A stretch of 64,000 nucleotides of DNA from Durusdinium trenchii (GCA_963970005.1 CAXAMN010003747.1:235691-299690); one strand, 5' to 3'. Counted from the stretch's first letter, positions 47,672-60,490 are shown. A program made the numbers and translations. Notes: generated by a model from the sequence alone, not told the origin.

Positions 47672-48719
47672 TTTGGGATGAGTTGCACAAGAGGCTCACC
47701 TTTCGCGACAAGAGGACTGGTCTTGATGGTTGGACAAAGTTCTGTGGAAGATATGAACGACAAGATCCTGTCACCAAGGAGGTTGAGTTTTCCATGGAGG
47801 AGTACTGCAGCTCTATTTGTCTGGTCAAAGAGCGCTCGACTGATGACATGGAACGCGAGTTGACAGACCAGGAGAAAAGGTGGGTCGGCTCGGTGATAGG
47901 CCAAGTCAATTGGGCAGCACGCCAACGCCGCTTCGACTTCAACTATGGTGCATCGCACTGTCAGCAGTTGGCAGGTCAGCGAGATCCTGGCGCACTGGCC
48001 TGGGCAAACAAGGTGGTCAGGCGGGCGCATCAGCCGTTGACCATGAAGATGAAGAACCTTGGCTGCACCTTGGCTGAAGTGGTCATTTTGTCCATCAGCG
48101 ATTCAGCCTATGCGGCTCAGCCCGGAGGGGGTAGCCAGGGTGGCTTGTTGATTGCAATTGCCCACCCTGGAGTACGACATGGTGATGCACCAGTATACAT
48201 CATGGAGGCTTGCAGCTCTCGACTGCAGCGAGTGGTGCGATGTAGCATGGCCGCCGAACTTTCAGATGCGGCCACAGCATATGAACATGGAGATTACCTG
48301 AGAGTGGTGTTTGCGGAAGTGATGCATCCATCTTTTGACATGAGGTCCTGGAAATATTGGGCCAGTCGATGGAAGCATGTGCTCGTGCTGGACGCCAAAG
48401 TGGCATATGACGCCGTCCAGGGCGACAACAGCCCGAGCGATAGGAAGTTGATAGTGGACCAGTGGACATAGCCGTTTCGCGCCAATCTCTTGAGGAACCT
48501 GGCGCTGGCTTCATCCGATGGGTCCCAGGACGGGAAATTCCGTCGGATGGTCTGACCAAATGGCATGGCAATGGAGCCTTGGAGCGGCTTTTGACCGAAG
48601 GTCATTGGTCGCTGTGCGACGCGCCAGAGGCCGAAGCCATGCGCCGCAGAGCGGCGTCCCGAAAGAGACAACTCAAGCAAGGCACCAAAGGGGGTACGTG
48701 TGGAATCGAGCAGGTTTGA
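47672..48719 (+). CDS. copia RT connection and RNase H
   Basis: LTDQEKRWVGSVIGQVNWAA is the connection. RNase H shows SISDSAYAAQPGG (first Asp), SMAAELSDA (Glu), VLDAKVAYDAV (Asp) and, after a shift near 48470, REIPSDGLTKWHG (last Asp). The polyprotein ends near 48719 with a basic tail (MRRRAASRKRQLKQG). Confidence 0.85.
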
Positions 48720-51700
48720 ACGTGGCCTTGCGTTGTTTCTTGACGTGGATTCGATGTTTCCGCAGCTGTCGCCGCCTCGTGTTTGTTGGAAAAGACGCTG
48801 CCACTTTTTCAGTGTTATACACATTTTACAATACTGTTGAACCGCCTAATTCAACAACTTTGCAGGGGGCAGTGGACCCCCAGCACTCACTGCCCAACGA
48901 AGACAGCGATAGTACGGCCGTGATATTTGGAAGGGACGCCTTTCAGACGTACCTGCACAGAAATTTAATTTGCGCCATCGTTTTACCCATGTTCCCGGAA
49001 ATTTCGCCTTACCGCTTTCCGGGCCAAGGTCTATTTGCAGTAGGCTTAACGGCGAACGAGTAGAGGAGTAATACCGAACAATACCGAGCTGTGCTCTTTC
49101 CAGCTTTCTTTTAAGTGTGAAACAATCAGCGCCTCCAGAAGTTTCAACGTGTCGTGACACTGTTTGTCCTGGTTCAGTGGCAAAAGGATCGGTAACAGGC
49201 TCTAGCAACTTCGGCCGAAGCCGGGGGTCTCGTTGATTGCGGTCATTGGGGCACACAATTGCTTGCAGTAGTGATGACGCCCGGCATTTTGAGCGACAGC
49301 CTCCCAGAGGCAACGCCGCACCTTGAGGAGATCAAAAGGCAAAAACATGCCGCTGCCACTCATTCATGTTTTCCCCAGACGTTCATCATCAGCGGTGCTT
49401 GCGCATGCGTAGCTGCTCTCAGGGCCAAGACGGGGAATCTGATGGAAGTTTACAACAACCTCAAATCGGTGTATGAGAAGTTCGCAACTCGCTACTTCCA
49501 CTGGTGGTGCCATCTGTCAGTGGTGGTCAATCTGACGACTTCAAAGATCCACTCCACTGCAGTGCAGGCAATAAATTCAGGAGCTTGCACTTGCCAAGCG
49601 AATGGGTGACTACTTGTGAGCAGCGCTCACTTGCAGCCAGTCGGATTGTGAAGGCGGCGTTGGAGCCTAGTCTAGTGACCTTGTCCACAAGGATAACCGT
49701 TGATCTCCTGCGCCGTGTTCAGATGCAATTCGATCAAGTTGCAGACCCACTTGAATTCACGTCCGTGGGCAGGTGGGTGGATGGCCTCGGAGCGCGGCCG
49801 CATACCAGTGTGAACTGATATCCGATGAAGTTAAGCTTGGAGTGGATCAAGACAGGTACATCGCATGTTTCAACTATAAACCGTAATTGCGTTGTAGAAT
49901 ATGTTTGACCGGGAGTTGTGGTAGCGCGCAGTTGAAACAGCAAACGGCTGACTGCAACGCTCTCATTTTGAGGAGCATCGAACCCACTCGGCTTGGCCGA
50001 ACAACGGTCAACAAGTGGTCTGAGATAGAGTCACAACTGGACCGCGACCTGAAGGCGAGCCACGGAGCAAGATCCATGTGTCAAGTTTCAGTTAATACAT
50101 GTTAATACAGTAATACATGTTAATATTGGCACTTCTTTAAGTCACCATTCCTCGGACCAAACATGCCTTGCAAAAATTTAGTTTACCAAGTTTGCTCATG
50201 TTCATCCGACTAGGATGATAGTCTTTTGACTTGGGTGCCACCAACCAGCGTGGCTTCTGCCGAGCGTCGAGGTCCACTCACTTCGTTTGTTGAATCAATG
50301 AAAAACAATTTTGCCAGAGGTTTGCAAGCAAACCAATTTTTTGGTTGCTCTGAAACTTTGCCAGGTCCAGACTTCACTGCCCCTTCACCTTCGCGTTGCC
50401 CACCACGGCCAGCCAAATGAAACCACGTTCACTCTGGCCAAAGAAGCCAACGACCTGGCGGAGCTGACGCTTCCTGCCCCACTTGTTTCCTTTCAGGGTT
50501 GACCCAGACATACCTGTGCAACCCTTGGGCGAAGGGCTTAGCCAGCCAAAGAGCTGGGTTTGAGTTTGCGAGGAGCACCTCAAACAAAGCGAGGTTTTGA
50601 GGCTCAAGTATCATTATCGCTTGATGAGTGATGTTTCCCAGCCCAATCTGACCGGCACTGCTTGCCGCGACACTGACGACTCGAGCGCATCAGAACGTTA
50701 ACTGTAATTGATGTTATTGATGGATGACCCAACATTTTGCGAGGTAAAGCAACCCGCAATATCTCTGAATCAACATGGTTTCTTTTGTTCCCTGTTTGTC
50801 TTCCTAGCATGGATAGTTTTTAGCTGGCCAGCGTTCAGTCCTCACCAGAGTTATAAAAATCGTTCATTGGAGAGAGCCTGTGTTCAAGACTTAAAAAAGA
50901 AAATCTAGAAAGTAAACAAGGAGTCGGTGCCAAAAGTCAAAGTCAAAGCGAACATCAAATCAGAAAGTTTCAGAAAGTAAAAAAAAGAAAAGTGGCCGTT
51001 TAGTTGAGGAGTTGCTTTCGAATTCTGATGTGTTTGACTTGTTCGAATTGTGTTCTAATATAGCTTGTTTACATGTTTCTGACTTTTTTGGACTGTTTCG
51101 AGTTGTCTTTTATTTGTGACACTTTTTCCGCTGTTCCGACTGTTTTTCCGGCGTTGTTGACTTGTCCTTTTTGTTGACTTTAACTTGTCCATTTGACTGT
51201 TTTTTAATTTTCTTTAAAACAGGCTGTCCTGACCTTACCATATGAAAGATGTTTATAACACCAGAGCAGAAAGGAGAAAGCCATCAAAGGCATCACTTAG
51301 CACGCTTGTAAAAGCTTATCCTGTGCCGCCCACGACATGCTTGTTTCTCAAGCAACCCGAGCGGATGCTTTGACCTGGAGGCCTGCTTCGTTTGCCTCCG
51401 GGTGGCTGCCATGTAGATGCACTCTGTCGCGTGCAGGAGATGGGCTGAGTGACATTGTTTTTCGTCGTGGCACTGTACGTTTGCACTTTCTACTAATCAA
51501 GCAAGCCCTGTCTAAGGTAGAGAAGATGTTCGTGTCTCTTGCAGGGTTGTTTGGATGCAAAGAGCTCCACTTGGAAACAGAACTCTGAGTCGGATTTGTT
51601 GAGTTCACCAGTAGTAATAAGTGTTTGTCCTGTGTTAATGCTTGCAAAGGAAGCTACAGTTGTTTGCTGTCAGATGAGGCGATTTCAAAAAGGCAAGTGC

Positions 51701-53290
51701 AACAGCGCGCGTAGCATGCTGAGTTCCGCGTTTCACATAGACTTGATCGGCTGAAGCGGCTAGATCTAGCTGAGCTTGGCCGAGCTTAGCTTTAGCTGGC
51801 CTAGCTTGGTGCCGTCGGTGTGGTGAGTATTGTCGATGTTTGATAAGGTTGCAGCGAGCTGCCTTGCCAGTGATTTTTGCAGCTTGGAGTCATGAAAGGT
51901 CGCGAACTGCATTCTAGAGAGGTGTGGAAAAGGTGCCAACAGGTGGTGTGGAAGGTAAACAGGTCATGGGGTAACAGGTTCAAACTGCTTTGCTTTTTTC
52001 CAACTGGTTTTCCGCAGTGCTTCAGCTATCCTCAGCCAAAGGGTCGACAGCACCAGGTGCAACACCAACTGATGCAACGCCATTGGCATTGTTGAAACCG
52101 TTTCTGAGTTGTGAGACGACTGAAAGGCATTCAGTAATTGCGGTCCAGGTCTCAGCCGCTGTTGCAAATCGAGTCTCCAACCGCGTTTTGCTGGCGCCAC
52201 TGCTGAAACACACTTATTGTTGCTTGGCGAGAGACAAAGGTTAGATGGAGAAACAAGAAGCAAGACACGTGAAATCACTTAAGACTTGAAGGACACAGAA
52301 GTGTGAAACCGAAAGAGGCAATCCGCTTTGCACGAAGAAATGTTCTTTGTTTCCGTCTAAAACAGACAGCTGGTGGAAACACTTCAGTCCTGGCGCTGAC
52401 CACGACCATTGCGCAACTGGCAGCTTATGTTGGCTGGCTCCAATTGAGATTACGAAAAGGACGTTTCATTACGTTTCACGTGAGGTGACATCCAGATCAA
52501 AGGTGAAAAGCAGCGAATCTAGTTGTGTTCGGCCTTTTGGGGTGCTTCCTGCGCAGGACTAGTGAGCAGTTCGATGTGGTCTTTTGCTAAGAGAAACCCT
52601 GCGCTCATTGCTGCCTTTGGTTTGTGTTCAGCGCTCAGGGAAAACACAGCACTCAGAGCATTGTGGAATGGAATTCGCTTTGAAAACTTTATGTGTTCAA
52701 TCTAAATAGATAAGATATCGAAGACTTCGCTTTTCGGTACATGTCTTTGAAGAACCCAAGCGAAGTCGTCCAAGGTGAGGGTGCTTTCTTTCCACTCGTC
52801 TTCTATTCAGCTGCTCGATTACCCGGAAGTTTGGTGCAAGTGTTGAACCAAACGTTGATCCCGTCCACGGCTGCTTGGCATGTCATCGAGTTGGTCCACG
52901 TCATGGTTTTCATGCGTTTTCATGCTGTCGATGTCGTGAGGTTGTTCTGAGCATTCTTTTCTTGAGAAAGCGCTATGACGCGGTGCAGATAATTGGTGTG
53001 GTGGAAGCTTGGCATCTTGCGATTGAGCAACCTTCTTGAGTCCCTGCTTACTTTTGACTCTCCTTGTATCTCCTCTTGCATTTGTCTCTTGGCTGTCACT
53101 CTAAACTCGAACTTGTGGACCCATTCTGCTTCCTTGCAGTGCAGAACGAAACTCGCTCATCCTCCGATTTCCCGTACCCACGTACTGCCACGTATTCTTG
53201 GCCGCACCCTAAAGGTCTGGAGACAAAACCATTTTCCCCAGTTTACGTCTTTCTCGGGTTCTCTCTTAGGGAAAAAAGGGGCTGGCCACA
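48720..53290. other. no confident gene
   Basis: Frames are short and unremarkable on both strands; 49259-49609 (+) is the longest with mixed composition. No tandem repeats of note and no retroelement motifs were seen. Exons of unrecognised genes cannot be excluded. Confidence 0.4.
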
Positions 53291-53299
53291 GTGGCTGGC

Positions 53300-53740
53300 C
53301 GCGCCCCTGAACGCTGTGTCCGGGTCTTGTCCTCCTCTTGTCCTTCCCGTGTCCTGGTGCTTGCAATTGTCCTGCTGTTGTCCTTTGGCCGCGCTTGCCA
53401 ACTCTGTGTCCTCCTCTTCTCTTGTCCTTCTGTTGCTTGCCGTTGTCCTGCTGTTGTCCTTCTTCGTGTCTTCTTTGGCCACGGCTGCCAGCCGATCTCC
53501 GGTCGTACTCTTCCCATCATCGTCGTCCCTTTCTTCCTTTGCTACTCTTGTTCTCCTCTTGGCACGCTCCCCTCATGCGGTTGTCTGGTCACAGCTTGTC
53601 CTTCTTTTGTCCTCTTGGTGTGTTCGGGTTGTTTTCCTTTGTTGTCCTCCTTATGTCCTCCTTTCGTCTTTCTGTTGTCCTGCTGTCGTGCTGTTCGTTG
53701 CTTTCCGACGGGGCTGGCCGCCCTTGCCGACTGAGCTCTT
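53300..53740. repeat. TTGTCCT-rich degenerate repeat
   Basis: Many TTGTCCTNCTNTTGTCCTT words at irregular spacing make Ser/Cys/Leu-rich hydrophobic frames on plus and Thr/Arg/Gln-rich frames on minus. The minus frames alternate RRTRTGQ-like words, an artefact. Confidence 0.6.
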
Positions 53741-53744
53741 TGGG

Positions 53745-53825
53745 GTTACTAGTAGCGTCCTTGTTACTAGTAGTAAGGCTCTTGTTACTAGCAGCGATGC
53801 ACTTGTTACTAGTAGCTTCTCTATG
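53745..53825. repeat. CTAGTAGC-family repeat
   Basis: TTACTAGTAGCGTCCTTG, TTACTAGTAGTAAGGCTCTT, TTACTAGCAGCGATGCACTT and TTACTAGTAGCTTCT: four 20-bp subunits, essentially the position-1 unit. Confidence 0.85.
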
Positions 53826-56800
53826 CTGGTATAATTTCAGATATGTTTGCTGTCCGTCCTCCAGGTCTTAGAGTTCAGTTCCCTCACACTCCCACATGGT
53901 CCACGAAGGATTGAAGCGCACCACCGCGTCGGTTTGTCTTTGTTCCTGTTTGTGATGTAGATTGGTTGCCAATTGATAAGGGTGTGAAAATTGGATTTAT
54001 CTTGGTTCTGAATCTGAAATCTTGGGTGGTTTGCTGCCTTTCTTGTTTGGCTTAGCTTCATGTCTTCTCGATGATTCTGTGCTCGTGCATCGGTTTATCC
54101 TTTTTCTTGTCTCTATTCCGTTCGATTTGAACTGCTTGGTGTTCTTTGCGGTTGTGATGCTTCTCAGCAGCGCTGTGCTTCCACACAATGAATGTCCAAG
54201 TTCATCTGTAAAGCTGGAAAGGTTGGGAGCTTTGAACAGTTGTTTGCAGATGTGCAGAAAGCGGAGTTGAAAAAACGAAAGAACAACTTGTTGCGCAAAG
54301 CCTTTCCACCACATCTGCCTACAATTGAAGAAGGTCAGTCGCACTGGTTTGAGCAGTGGCTTCGGCTTTCAGGTGGCTGATGACTGGACGGAGATCATCT
54401 CTCTCTTCCGTAAGCAAACCGAACACAAAAGAAATCAGCAAAGGTCTCGTCTCATATCCCTGGTTTTGAATGAAAACACATTGCGGAGTTAAATCTCAAC
54501 TTGTGAAGTTCCGGCAGAAGAGAACAGCTCAGGCTCAGTTGCGGCGAAAGATCGGCGCTGTAAGAACCAGCGCGCGTGCGTAACAGCTGGGTTCCCCTTA
54601 GAAAGGCTTTGCCCACCCAAACAACTGTTTAATTGTAAAGATAATCAAAGTACCTACGGTCTAAAGTTCTGCAATCGTGTCACGAGTCCTCAGGGAAGGT
54701 CAAATCAATAAAACAAAAGTTTACGCAATGATTCGCATTGCTTTCCTGTATTTAGCGTATAAGGGTCCTGAGGAGTCACAGAAACAGAAAGTGACTGCAA
54801 GGCTGCCTTAGCCGGCGTGGCTGTGTTCACATCATTCCCACAAAGCTCCGGATCCTTTGCAATTGTGACACTTTGCGTAGCCGCTTATGGGTGGCTTGGT
54901 CAAGTTCCTAGTTCGTTCCGCTTTTGTCAAGCGCCATACTTGACCATTTTGAGTCCTCGCTTGTGCAGTTTTGAGAGGTATCTGTGAAGTTGTTCGGTGT
55001 GTTGGTGTGATTTGAGGCTTCAAGCAGCAGTGCCTCAGCTTTGGAGTTAATCCATGTCAAGCCTGTACAATCAAGACACTTTGGGAGAACGCAGGCAATG
55101 GTTCTGAAGGAGGTGGTCTTGACGAGGTACAAAGTCTGTCAAGGCGGGTTTCACGTAGTGTGCCGCGCAAGCCTTGACACAGTTACTCAGGCTGTGAAGA
55201 GCCAGAGAATCTTCCTTTCGAACCTCATTTGCAAGATTGCCGGTTCGGGTTTTCCAACAGTCTAACAGTCTGGCATTTTTGCATCAATTCGATGCTTCAA
55301 TCCAGTTGTGGTCCCTTCAATGTCTCAGGATCCAGCCTTATTTCTGGCTGCTGGGACAAGCAGCCGTTGTGTGGTCCAGATTGTAGCATGGCCTTTCTTC
55401 CAAAAGCTAACGCACGGCCTTGGCTTGAGGATTGGCGGTCCACGTGAGAAGTCTTTGTACGTGTTGTGATTCTTTGCTCAGCTTGAGAAGGCTTTCCCGG
55501 ACACAGGAGTTGTGTTCAAGCTGGCCTTCACGCAATGCTTCAAAGATCGGTGCTTCCGCTGACGCTTTTCTACATTATGGCCAATGTCCAGACCTCATTG
55601 GAAAGGTCTCAAACACAGTTCTCCTGAACGTCTATTTGCCTAACGGGATTGATGTCTGGTGTGCAGGTTTCCCTCAGCATCACAGCGCTGATGCTTGTGC
55701 AACGAACATCAGCTGCTGCGACAGTGTTGGCGAATGTGGTGTCTCGGCACCATGTCTTGTCATAACATATGTAAGCATGACAGTAAGCATGTCTTGATCG
55801 AAATGGAGACATGCACAGTTTCAGATGACCCAACCAGCACTCAGGTGGCATTGCCTCTTAGCGCTTTGCTTTTCTGCTTGCCACTACCCCTTCTGGAGCA
55901 GGAGGCAAGTATTTGTCCTAGCTTGGCCTAACAGTCCCTGCAAACATGAAAGTTCGCTGTCTTGTTTTTTTGAACCAGGCATTTCATTGGCGATTTGCTG
56001 TGAGCTTGCTGCTGATTGTCCTGGGGTGCCTTGGCTTTCAAACCCTGGCTTCAAAGCACTCGAACATTTACATTCGAGAAATTTGAGGAATTTGCTCTAT
56101 AGCTACCACCTCCTGAGAAAGGGCCAAAAGGAAAGGGCTGGCGCGTGAGAAAAAGGTTTGCAGACAGGATGTCATATTGAGCAGCTTCAGTTGGGAATAC
56201 GATCATGAATCATTGACAGTAATGTCCGGTTCATCCGAAGCAAGCGGCAGGGGCTGGCTGGGCCGAACTCACTGTAACTCATCAACCCCGCAAAGACTTC
56301 ATACTTGTAGCTACGCGCTATTGCTTTGAAGAAAGCCAGCCTGAAGGTCTGTATAGGTGGTCCTTTTTAGCGAGCTCCTGCTGGAAGAGAGCCTTGTGGA
56401 AGGCCATGGTGGCGTTTTCTGGAGTGTTCTGGATCAATTTGCCGGCTTGAGTGTGGAAAAACACTGACTGTAATTTAGAGTGGTTTGGTGTTTGTTTGGT
56501 CGATTCAAGCCCTGAAAGAGGCCAAAACATCGTAAACAGATGTAAATAGCAGTGCTTTGAAGAGGTTCAGTGGGAGAACAGCAAAAAAAGTGATGTTTTT
56601 GGACGCTAAGGTTGGTGAAGCTGCGTAAATAGCAGCGCGTTTGAAAGATTTGGTGTCGAAAAACTCCTATAACGTTGTGTTGTTTGCAGCTGCTTGAGAT
56701 TAGTTGTCGAAGCGAGCGTGGAAAGACATTGTAATTTACAGTGCTTTGTGTGTGGTTTTGATTCAGGCCATGCATGAAAGAGGCCAAATCTAGTTCAACG

Positions 56801-57299
56801 CGCGTAAACATAAACAACAACGGTGTTTTTGATGGGAAAAGGCCGTAAAGTACTCATTGTTGGACACTACGGGTGGCGTCGTGGCGTACACAGTGGTGAT
56901 TTTGGACGAATTGTGTGGGAACGGGTGCGCCGGTTTTTCTTTTTTGCTCAGAAGTGGTTTCGGTGGCGGCGGTGGTGACAGCGTTTCTGCTTGTGCGCGG
57001 CTGAAGATTGCGTCGACGCCAGAGTTCTTGGTGAAGAAGTGTTGTTTTTTGCAAGTTGAAATGATGCCAGCGCCCTTCGTTGAAAAGGTGATTTGTTGGG
57101 TGAGTTCGTCAAAAATGCGTCCAAGACCGTGGTTTTTGCGCTGCACCTGCTCGCAGCCACAAAATGAAGTGACCGCATGCCTACTTGGCATTCGCCCCCT
57201 CACTTCTCAGGTTTGACGAGTTTCTTGACATTGAAGTTTCTATCCACGATGATTACATATCCTTTCCTTTGCAGGCTGTTTTTTGACAAAACAATATAA
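53826..57299. other. no confident gene; one candidate exon
   Basis: 54192-54345 (+) reads LFADVQKAELKKRKNNLLRK then FPPHLPTIEE, with a possible donor AAG|GTCAGT; a nearby segment 54372-54410 (VADDWTEIISLF) lies between CTTTCAG and GTAAGC. The two do not join in phase across so short a gap, so this remains a suggestion only. Confidence 0.3.
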
Positions 57300-57345
57300 G
57301 TAAATATATATATACACATATAACTATATTATATATATATATATG
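57300..57345. repeat. (TA)n microsatellite
   Basis: TA runs interrupted by CACATATAAC, followed by a CACCATCA-rich stretch. Confidence 0.85.
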
Positions 57346-57419
57346 CATTGTCACCATCAACATGCCGCCGTTATCACCACCACCAGCACGATCACTATCA
57401 TTGTCATCGTTGTTTTGTT

Positions 57420-57660
57420 GCGCAGACCTAGCTAATTAGCGGAGAAGAGCCTCGTAGTTCCCGCTTGGCTGTGCCTGCCGAAGGCCCTGCCAATCGCATC
57501 TGGTAAGGTCGGCTGGCGTCGCCACTTACCCGGCCCTTCTTTCAGGGTGGTTTACCACCCTATTGTTGCCCAGAAGCCGGCCCTTTCTAACACCTCCCGT
57601 AAACCAGCTGGCGGATCTCCCGCCAGCATTGCACACTCTGGCGCCATGTCGTGCGCGAAC
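57420..57660. other. GC-rich, hairpin-dense segment
   Basis: Contains AGGGTGGT-TT-ACCACCCT (57544-57561, 8-bp stem) and GCTGGCGG-ATCTC-CCGCCAGC (57607-57627, 8-bp stem), plus a looser GCCGA...TCGGC pairing. It stands out from AT-richer neighbours. Could be a structured RNA or a mobile-element end; unknown. Confidence 0.35.
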
Positions 57661-58511
57661 GGCTTGTAGTTTGGTGGAGAGTCAACGTCGCTCCACTGCA
57701 CTGCCGAACAGCGCACCTTCAATCATTCCTTTTTTCGTACCCCTCAAAAATAGTTGAACGCCAGCCGGACGCCAGCCGGATCACGCAGAGCCAGAGCCGT
57801 TTTCCGACAGGTTGAGCCAGCAAATTGTGGCTATTGGCCAACAAGAACCTTAAACACCTTGACCGAACCTGAACTGCAAGCGCCGCGCCAAAACCAAGCA
57901 GACAATTACGCAGCAGAGGCAAGATTTTTGTACCTTACTTATTTGCGACATGTTCTGCACAGCCGTGGATATCCATCAGCTGCTGTCAAGACTCAAGTGG
58001 CACTGGTGTGGCAAGCTTCGCATTATCACCTGGTTGCTTGGCTCAAGCGGAGGAGGCTGTTGAGGTCAGCCACGTTTATCACCGATGTAGTCAGCAGAGT
58101 CATCATTCTATATGGCAGAAGTTTCAGAAGGCAGAGACGTTGCGGAAATTGAAGAGTCGAAAGGCCAAGAAGGACCAGCAAGTCAGAGTTTGCAATCAAA
58201 GAAAATTGTTCCCGCATGTTTCCGCCCTTCCCACAAAAGTTGGTGCACGTTTTTTATGTTGCGTGGCAGGATACGAGTTGCTGTCCAAGCTTGGTGTTCC
58301 AGCATCCTTGGGGGAGAGAATGTTGTTGCTTGGACTTGATGTTCAATGCCACATGCAACCCTTGCTAGTCCACACTGAAAGCGACTGAAAGCACATTTGT
58401 TTGTCGTTTTCCTGGTCTCAAGTCTTTGCTCGAATCACAAAGTTTGACAGCAGTTTGAAGGATTCTTTCTTGTCAATTCAACGAGTGGATTTCCCCGCGT
58501 GAATTTAGTCG

Positions 58512-59515
58512 CCTTCAGTAGGGGCATGGGTTGCCCACGCCCAAGCAGCTGTAGAATACTTTAAAGACTGGGTTGCAATCCCAAAATTACCTTGGTTAGC
58601 TCTTGTCAGGTTACTGTCCCCAAAGCCTCAAGTTGAAGAAGAACTTCCGGAGGCATTACGCGCTGAAGAGCAGATGGAGCCACTAGTCCAAATCCGCATG
58701 TATTTTTGCTATTCGCTAGTCCGGATTGACTGCCCTGAAGGTTTAGAACCCAATGTTCAAAAAGTTACTGTAAGACAAAACAGGAATGTTTTTGCACATA
58801 TTTCGATCAAAACAACTTTAATGTGCGTTCCACACCTCGTTTTCTCTCGCGCTCGGTTTAGCTGTTGGAACTCGCCTCTTTTTGCGCCTTTTCGCTTTGC
58901 TTCGTCCATTCAGTCTCCTGCTGTCAAGCTTTCAGGTCAAGTCGGATCAAAATTTCACGCATTCAAGGGGGAATACCGTAATTTACCACAATTTACCTGG
59001 ATATTCAGAAGATTTCAGAAGGGTGTTCGTCTTTCGTTTGCGTTTGTGTTTCAACACACCTATGATGTTGTTGGCATATCACCAAGTGTGTTCTTCAGTT
59101 AACAAAGGTATGACAAAACAAAGTATGACTTCCGAAGCCACGTCGCGGCTCTCCTGCACTGGGCTGGGCCGAAGATTGGCTTCGGATGTTTTGGAAGTAG
59201 CAATGAACTTGAGCTCTTTCAAGCCAAGGAGGCGGCTCATACAGCATGTGCGTGAAATATGCCTTTCGTTAGTGCAACAGACCATTGCATCAGCCATTAG
59301 AAACCGTTTCTTCCATGCATGGTTCATGGTTCTTGAAAAATGTGTTTCCCATCCCTCACAGAAGAAGCTGCCCTAAAGAACCCTCACATCGCCCTTCTTT
59401 CAGCTCCAGCTTCAAAAAGTCGCAGGAAGTCTTCAGCTCCTTCAAGTATGAGAAACGCTCGAGGCTAAGTCGGCCTTTGGTCTTTCACAAATCTCGTCAC
59501 CGATGCGCATAGAGT
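58512..59515 (+). CDS. candidate exons of an unidentified gene
   Basis: 58512-58700 reads WVAHAQAAVEYFKDWVAIPK and PQVEEELPEALRAEEQMEPL. 59124-59250 reads YDFRSHVAALLHWAGPKIGF and ELELFQAKEAAH. 59396-59440 after a CCCTTCTTTCAG acceptor reads LQLQKVAGSLQLLQ before GTATGAG. Each has mixed globular composition and splice-like edges, but joins are not established and the product is not recognised. Confidence 0.28.
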
Positions 59516-59674
59516 TGTATGTAATGTTAGATTCGTAATAATTAGGGGTAGCCGCAATAATAGTCACCTTTGGAGTTCATTTCAGTTGCTTTCATGTTGC
59601 TTTCATTTGCTATCATTCTGCTTTCATTCCCCACCTGTCAGGTGAAGGTTGTTAGATTTTATGTCAGCCCCATC

Positions 59675-59740
59675 TCCTCCTCCTCCTCCTCCTCCTCCGG
59701 CTCCTCCTTCTCCCTCTCCTCCTCCTCGTCCTCCTCCACT
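59675..59740. repeat. (CTC)n microsatellite
   Basis: CTC/CTT trinucleotides; Pro- and Ser-homopolymer frames. Confidence 0.9.
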
Positions 59741-59991
59741 GGACCTCAACCATGATCATCCACGCCCAGTGTTCCCTGCCGGACCTCAACCACGACCATC
59801 CACGCCCAGTGTTCCCTGCCGGACCTCAAGGCCGACCATCCGCGCCCAGTGTTCCCCACCGGACCTCAACCACGACCATCCGCGCCCAGTGTTCCCTGCC
59901 GGACCTCAACCACGACCATCCGCGCCCAGCGTTCCCCGCCAGACCTCAACCAACGACCATCCGCGCCCAGTATTCCCCGCCGGACCTCAAC
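59741..59991. repeat. 40-bp tandem repeat, six copies
   Basis: GGACCTCAACCACGACCATC plus CGCGCCCAGTGTTCCCTGCC, starting at 59741, 59781, 59821, 59861, 59901 and 59941, then 59982. The period is not a multiple of three, so the open Pro/Arg frames through it are compositional. Confidence 0.95.
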
Positions 59992-60490
59992 ACACAACTA
60001 CAAACAGAACAACAAGCACACAACCACAAGCGCAACCAGAACCACACAATCACAAACACACAACCACGAGCACACAACGACAAACACACAACCACAAACA
60101 CATAACCACAACCCCTCCCCCACAAACACAATCAGAAACACACAATCACAAACACAACCACAAACACACAACCACGAACACACAACCACAAACGCAACCA
60201 CAAACACAACCACAAACACAACCACAAACACGCAACCACAAACACACAACCACAAACACAAAAACCACAAACACACAACCACAAACACACAACCACAAAC
60301 ACACAACCACAAACACGCAGCCACAAACACGCAACCACAAACACACAGCCACAAACACAACCACAAACACACAACCACAACCACAAGTACAAACACACAA
60401 TCACAAAACCACAAGCACACAACCACAAACACAATCGCAAACACACAACCACAAACACACAACCACAAGCACAACACACAACCACAGCAC
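59992..60490. repeat. ACAACCACAAAC minisatellite
   Basis: About 40 copies of a 6-12 bp unit (CACAACCACAAACA). Gives Thr/Gln/His frames on plus and Cys/Val/Leu frames on minus, none of them genes. Confidence 0.95.

Larger units (their letters stand above)
42037..48719 (+). mobile_element. decayed copia-type retrotransposon, internal region
   Basis: Gag with zinc knuckle, protease, linker, methyltransferase-like module, integrase, RT and RNase H occur in copia order on the plus strand across about 6.7 kb. At least eight frame changes break the polyprotein. The RT catalytic VDD motif is missing. No LTR pair was found at either side by eye, so true ends are unknown. Sequence is clearly different from the minus-strand copia element, so it is a separate family. 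Confidence 0.85.

Noticed and set aside
41600-49300. LTR pair for the plus-strand copia element
   Set aside because: No matching direct repeat with TG...CA ends was found by eye on the two flanks; a self dot plot could still reveal degraded LTRs.
53243-53520. Minus-strand Arg/Thr-rich ORFs
   Set aside because: Generated by the TTGTCCT-rich degenerate repeat.
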